From an uncultured Porphyromonadaceae bacterium (GTDB taxonomy: Bacteria; Bacteroidota; Bacteroidia; Bacteroidales; Muribaculaceae), in contig URII01000069.1 in assembly GCA_900547825.1 (NCBI GenBank), positions 1 through 9,683 of the forward strand: a stretch of 9,683 bases of DNA, given 5' to 3'. Positions 7,030-9,683 of this stretch are shown in pieces (position 1 is the stretch's first letter; the number at the start of each line of letters is the position of its first letter). Both the position numbers and the translations under genes were made by a program. The notes beneath the pieces were generated by a model, which did no database searches, had not been told where the DNA came from, and saw nothing but the letters and a program-made list of their open reading frames with translations.

Positions 7030-8532
7030 ATGAAAAAATCGACTATCTGGTTTCTAACCGTAATCATGGCTCTGACATTCATCGGGCTTCTTTATGTGCA
7101 GATCATGTACATGAGAAACATGGTGAGAATGCGCGACGACCAGTTTGTCGAAGGGGTAAAGCGCAGTCTCTATGCCGTAACCACAGCTCTTGAACAGGAC
7201 GAAACAAAATATTATCTTGAACAGGATGCCGCAACGCTCGAAACCACTTACCTCCCCCGTTACGACACTGATCCATCCGCCACAATAGATCAACAGCCCG
7301 ACCGCTACACAATGCCCGGAACTTCGGATGGAACAGGGCCGTCGCTCAAAACTTCGGGAGGAAGCATCAGCTCACGCATGCATTCCATTCAGGAAACACT
7401 ACGAGGGCAGTATCTTTATCAGAAAGGATTGCTCAATGAGGTGATCCTCACTATAATATCACAATCAAGCAACCGCCCTATAAGCGAACGGGCCGATTCC
7501 ACCGTAGTCCAGCATTATCTGAAATCGGAACTTGAGAACAACGGGCTGGCTCTCCCGTTCGAGTTTGCTGTAGTCAACCGTTTAGGACGGGTGATCTACG
7601 GCACTTCGGGTTTCAATCCGTCGGACTACAAGGACGGAGCAATATTCGCACAAGCACTTTTCCCCAATGATCCGTCAAACCGCATCAATTATATAAAAGT
7701 ATATTTCCCCACCCGCAGCGATTACATCTTCTCGTCAGTGAAATTCATGATCCCTTCGTTCGTGTTCACGCTGATACTGCTCATAATCTTCATCTACACC
7801 ATCATTCTTGCTTTCAGGCAAAAAAAACTGACGGAGATGAAAAATGACTTTATCAACAACATGACCCATGAATTCAAGACCCCTATATCCACCATATCCC
7901 TTGCTGCCCAGATGCTCAATGACAGCGCCGTGAGGAAGTCACCGACAATGCTACAGCATATATCGGGTGTGATAAACGACGAGACAAAACGACTCCGGTT
8001 TCAGGTCGAGAAGGTGTTGCAGATGTCGATGTTCGACCGTCAACGCACCACAATGCGGCTTCAGGATGTGGATGCAAATGAAGTCATTGCCTCAATTGTC
8101 AACACCTTCAAGCTCAAGGTGGAGAAATACGGCGGCCGGATAGAAACCGACCTCGGAGCCACGGATCCGGTTGTGAATGTCGATGAAATGCATTTCACAA
8201 ACGTGATTTTCAATCTTCTCGACAACGCCGTGAAATACCGCAGCGAGGATCGTCCGCTTTCACTGAAAGTATCCACACGCGATATTCCCGGACGCAAGAT
8301 AGAGATCACCGTGGCTGACAACGGCATCGGTATGAAAAAAGAGGATCTCAAACGTGTGTTTGAGAAATTCTACCGCGTATCCACCGGCAACCGTCACGAC
8401 GTAAAGGGCTTCGGACTCGGATTAGCATATGTGGAGAAAATGGTATCCGAATTCGGAGGAGAGATTACCGCCGACGGCGAACTTAACAAAGGAACAAAAT
8501 TCATTATAATACTCCCACTCACTAAAATTTAA
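7030..8532 (+). CDS. rprX: RprX-like membrane sensor histidine kinase
   Basis: This 500-residue kinase is anchored in the inner membrane by two helices (about 5-27 and 238-262) that flank a periplasmic sensor region of about 210 residues. The region has a polar Thr/Ser/Gly/Pro-rich stretch at about 73-117 and no sensor fold I recognise. There is no obvious HAMP domain: the second helix runs almost directly into the dimerisation helix. The HisKA H-box is MTHEFKTP with phospho-acceptor His280. The ATPase domain has the N-box NVIFNLLDNAVKY (Asn395 and Asn399), the G1 box DNGIGM (430-435), an F-box around FEKFYRV (444-450) and the G2 box KGFGLGLAYV (459-468). All catalytic motifs are intact. It is followed after 5 nt by its response regulator. 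The name rests on the neighbour's close resemblance to Bacteroides RprY and on the same gene order; the signal sensed is unknown. Confidence 0.93.
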   Translation: MKKSTIWFLTVIMALTFIGLLYVQIMYMRNMVRMRDDQFVEGVKRSLYAVTTALEQDETKYYLEQDAATLETTYLPRYDTDPSATIDQQPDRYTMPGTSDGTGPSLKTSGGSISSRMHSIQETLRGQYLYQKGLLNEVILTIISQSSNRPISERADSTVVQHYLKSELENNGLALPFEFAVVNRLGRVIYGTSGFNPSDYKDGAIFAQALFPNDPSNRINYIKVYFPTRSDYIFSSVKFMIPSFVFTLILLIIFIYTIILAFRQKKLTEMKNDFINNMTHEFKTPISTISLAAQMLNDSAVRKSPTMLQHISGVINDETKRLRFQVEKVLQMSMFDRQRTTMRLQDVDANEVIASIVNTFKLKVEKYGGRIETDLGATDPVVNVDEMHFTNVIFNLLDNAVKYRSEDRPLSLKVSTRDIPGRKIEITVADNGIGMKKEDLKRVFEKFYRVSTGNRHDVKGFGLGLAYVEKMVSEFGGEITADGELNKGTKFIIILPLTKI

Positions 8533-8537
8533 CGATT

Positions 8538-9248
8538 ATGGAAGAACGAATGCGTATACTGCTCTGCGAGGACGATGAGAACCTCGGCATGCTCCTCCGC
8601 GAGTATCTTCAGGCCAAAGGCTTCAACGCCGATCTCTACTCCGATGGCGACGCCGGCTACAAAGCCTTCCTGAAAGGGAAATATGACCTCTGTGTGCTTG
8701 ACGTCATGATGCCTAAAAAGGACGGCTTCGCGCTCGCCCAGGAAATAAGGACTGTAAATTCCGAAGTACCCATAATATTCCTTACCGCCAAATCACTGAA
8801 AGACGATATACTTGAAGGATTCAAGATCGGAGCCGACGATTATATCACCAAACCTTTCTCTATGGAGGAACTCGTGTTCCGTATTGAAGCCATCATGCGC
8901 CGCGTGAAAGGCAAGAAAGGTAAGGAAATCACCATGTACAAGATCGGCAAATTCACATTTGACACACAGAAACAGGTACTCATGTTCGAGGACAAGGTGA
9001 CCAAGCTCACCACTAAGGAAAGCGAGTTGCTCAGCCTGCTGTGTGCACATGTCAACGAGATTCTTGAACGCAATTTCGCCCTCAAGACAATCTGGATCGA
9101 CGACAATTATTTCAATGCCCGCAGCATGGACGTCTACATTACCAAGCTTCGCAAACATCTTAAAGACGATCCTTCCATCGAAATCATCAATATTCATGGA
9201 AAGGGTTACAAACTCATAGCTCCTGAGCCTGACCAGCAGGCCAACTGA
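8538..9248 (+). CDS. rprY: RprY-like OmpR-family response regulator
   Basis: This 236-residue cytoplasmic regulator has an N-terminal receiver domain (about 5-122) and a C-terminal winged-helix DNA-binding domain (about 134-228). The receiver shows the acidic pocket Glu11-Asp12-Asp13, phospho-acceptor Asp55 in CVLDVMMPKKDG, Thr83 and Lys105 in DYITKPF, so it should be phosphorylated normally. The recognition helix lies in ARSMDVYITKLRKHL (194-208), followed by the wing IINIHGKGYKLI. The sequence closely resembles what I remember of Bacteroides RprY, especially in the DNA-binding half. The ATG at 8538 is 5 nt after the kinase stop; a second in-frame Met four codons later (MRILLCEDD) is an equally possible start. 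A strong terminator follows, so the kinase and regulator form a two-gene operon. Its target genes cannot be deduced here. Confidence 0.95.
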   Translation: MEERMRILLCEDDENLGMLLREYLQAKGFNADLYSDGDAGYKAFLKGKYDLCVLDVMMPKKDGFALAQEIRTVNSEVPIIFLTAKSLKDDILEGFKIGADDYITKPFSMEELVFRIEAIMRRVKGKKGKEITMYKIGKFTFDTQKQVLMFEDKVTKLTTKESELLSLLCAHVNEILERNFALKTIWIDDNYFNARSMDVYITKLRKHLKDDPSIEIINIHGKGYKLIAPEPDQQAN

Positions 9249-9275
9249 TACAGTAAGGAGAGCTATCCACTTTAT

Positions 9276-9313
9276 ACGCGCATAAGATTTCAGCCTTATG
9301 CGCGTTATTTTTT
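9276..9313 (+). terminator. Rho-independent terminator of the kinase/regulator operon
   Basis: A perfect 11-bp stem (9276-9286 with 9295-9305, ACGCGCATAAG and its complement) with an 8-nt loop is followed by TATTTTTTATC, a clear U tract. It lies 27 nt past the regulator's stop codon. Confidence 0.92.
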
Positions 9314-9321
9314 ATCTTAAA

Positions 9322-9353
9322 TTTGAAATTTTACAGAATTTTGCTCATATTTG
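9322..9353 (+). promoter_or_regulatory. Promoter of the right-edge secreted-protein gene
   Basis: TTTG (9322-9325), a 20-nt spacer and CATATTTG (9346-9353) match the Bacteroidota pattern except that the -7 box begins CA instead of TA. Transcription from about 9358 would leave a leader of about 30 nt before the ATG at 9388. Its position just past a strong terminator supports an independent transcription unit. Confidence 0.6.
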
Positions 9354-9387
9354 CACAATCCAAAATCCTTAGCAAAAACCAATATTT

Positions 9388-9683
9388 ATGAGACCAATCA
9401 TTACTTTTTCCCTATTCATTGCCGCCGCATACGGCTTATCTGCCGCAAATACGCAATTTATACCTGACAGCTGCATACAGCATGTGTATAACCCGATGCA
9501 ATCCACATCATCAATTCGCATCACCAATAATATTCCCGAAGTAGCTTCAGGAACATACTTCCTCAACACCGTGGAAAACAATATAACCAAAGGCATTCCT
9601 TTTGAGATTATCAACAACGGCAACAACATCGGCAAAAGGATGTCTGTTTTGGCTCATACGGTGAATAACATTGTAAGCATTGC
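9388..9683 (+). CDS. Secreted protein of unknown function, 3' end outside the window
   Basis: An open frame starts at ATG 9388 and runs 98 codons to the window edge without a stop, so the gene is truncated by the window and not by mutation. The N-terminus is a signal peptide (MRPIITFSLFIAAAYGLSAA, cleavage near residue 20). The visible mature part (NTQFIPDSCIQHVYN and onward) is Asn-, Ile- and Thr-rich, with alternating polar and hydrophobic stretches that suggest beta structure, and one cysteine at position 29. I recognise no family. It has its own promoter and follows the terminator of the two-component operon. A cell-surface or exported protein is likely. Whether it carries a C-terminal type IX sorting tail would be decided by the missing part. 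Confidence 0.75.
   Translation, partial: MRPIITFSLFIAAAYGLSAANTQFIPDSCIQHVYNPMQSTSSIRITNNIPEVASGTYFLNTVENNITKGIPFEIINNGNNIGKRMSVLAHTVNNIVSI

Overview
The window looks like chromosomal DNA of a gut-type Bacteroidota (order Bacteroidales; Muribaculaceae or a near relative is my guess, not a demonstrated placement). Three things support this: promoters with the Bacteroidota pattern TTTG - 19-21 nt - TAnnTTTG and no Shine-Dalgarno sequences; a subtilase ending in a type IX secretion (Por) sorting domain; and a two-component pair that closely resembles RprX/RprY of Bacteroides. The genes are intact, densely packed and uniform in style. I see no insertion sequence, phage gene, tRNA, rRNA or CRISPR array.

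Layout. Positions 1-333 hold no gene: a promoter pointing left out of the window (13-44), a striking array of 10-bp repeats (about 131-210), and a hairpin terminator (274-316) for the gene to its right. Positions 334-5156 hold three leftward genes in transcription order: an outer-membrane beta-barrel protein, a secreted S8 serine peptidase, and a phospho-sugar mutase. Each is separated by 52 nt with no recognisable promoter between them, so they are probably one transcript. Positions 5157-5272 are a compact divergent promoter region that also serves the rightward YitT-family membrane protein (5273-6235). That gene converges on a small secreted helical protein of unknown function (6309-6779, leftward), and a bidirectional terminator lies between them.

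Positions 6780-7029 are an AT-rich divergent control region with a run of eight C and three copies of ATTGTTAA. It leads into the sensor kinase/response regulator pair (7030-9248), which ends at a strong terminator. A new promoter at 9322-9353 then starts a secreted protein of unknown function that runs off the right edge.

How the genes relate. The kinase-regulator pair is a complete signalling unit. The leftward trio mixes envelope and secreted proteins with a sugar-phosphate enzyme, and a functional link is plausible only by co-transcription. Most of the window is ordinary core-genome content. The items most worth a second look are the helically spaced 10-bp repeat array, the apparently leaderless start of the beta-barrel gene, the G-tract at the expected -33 position of the small secreted gene, and the two unrecognised secreted proteins.
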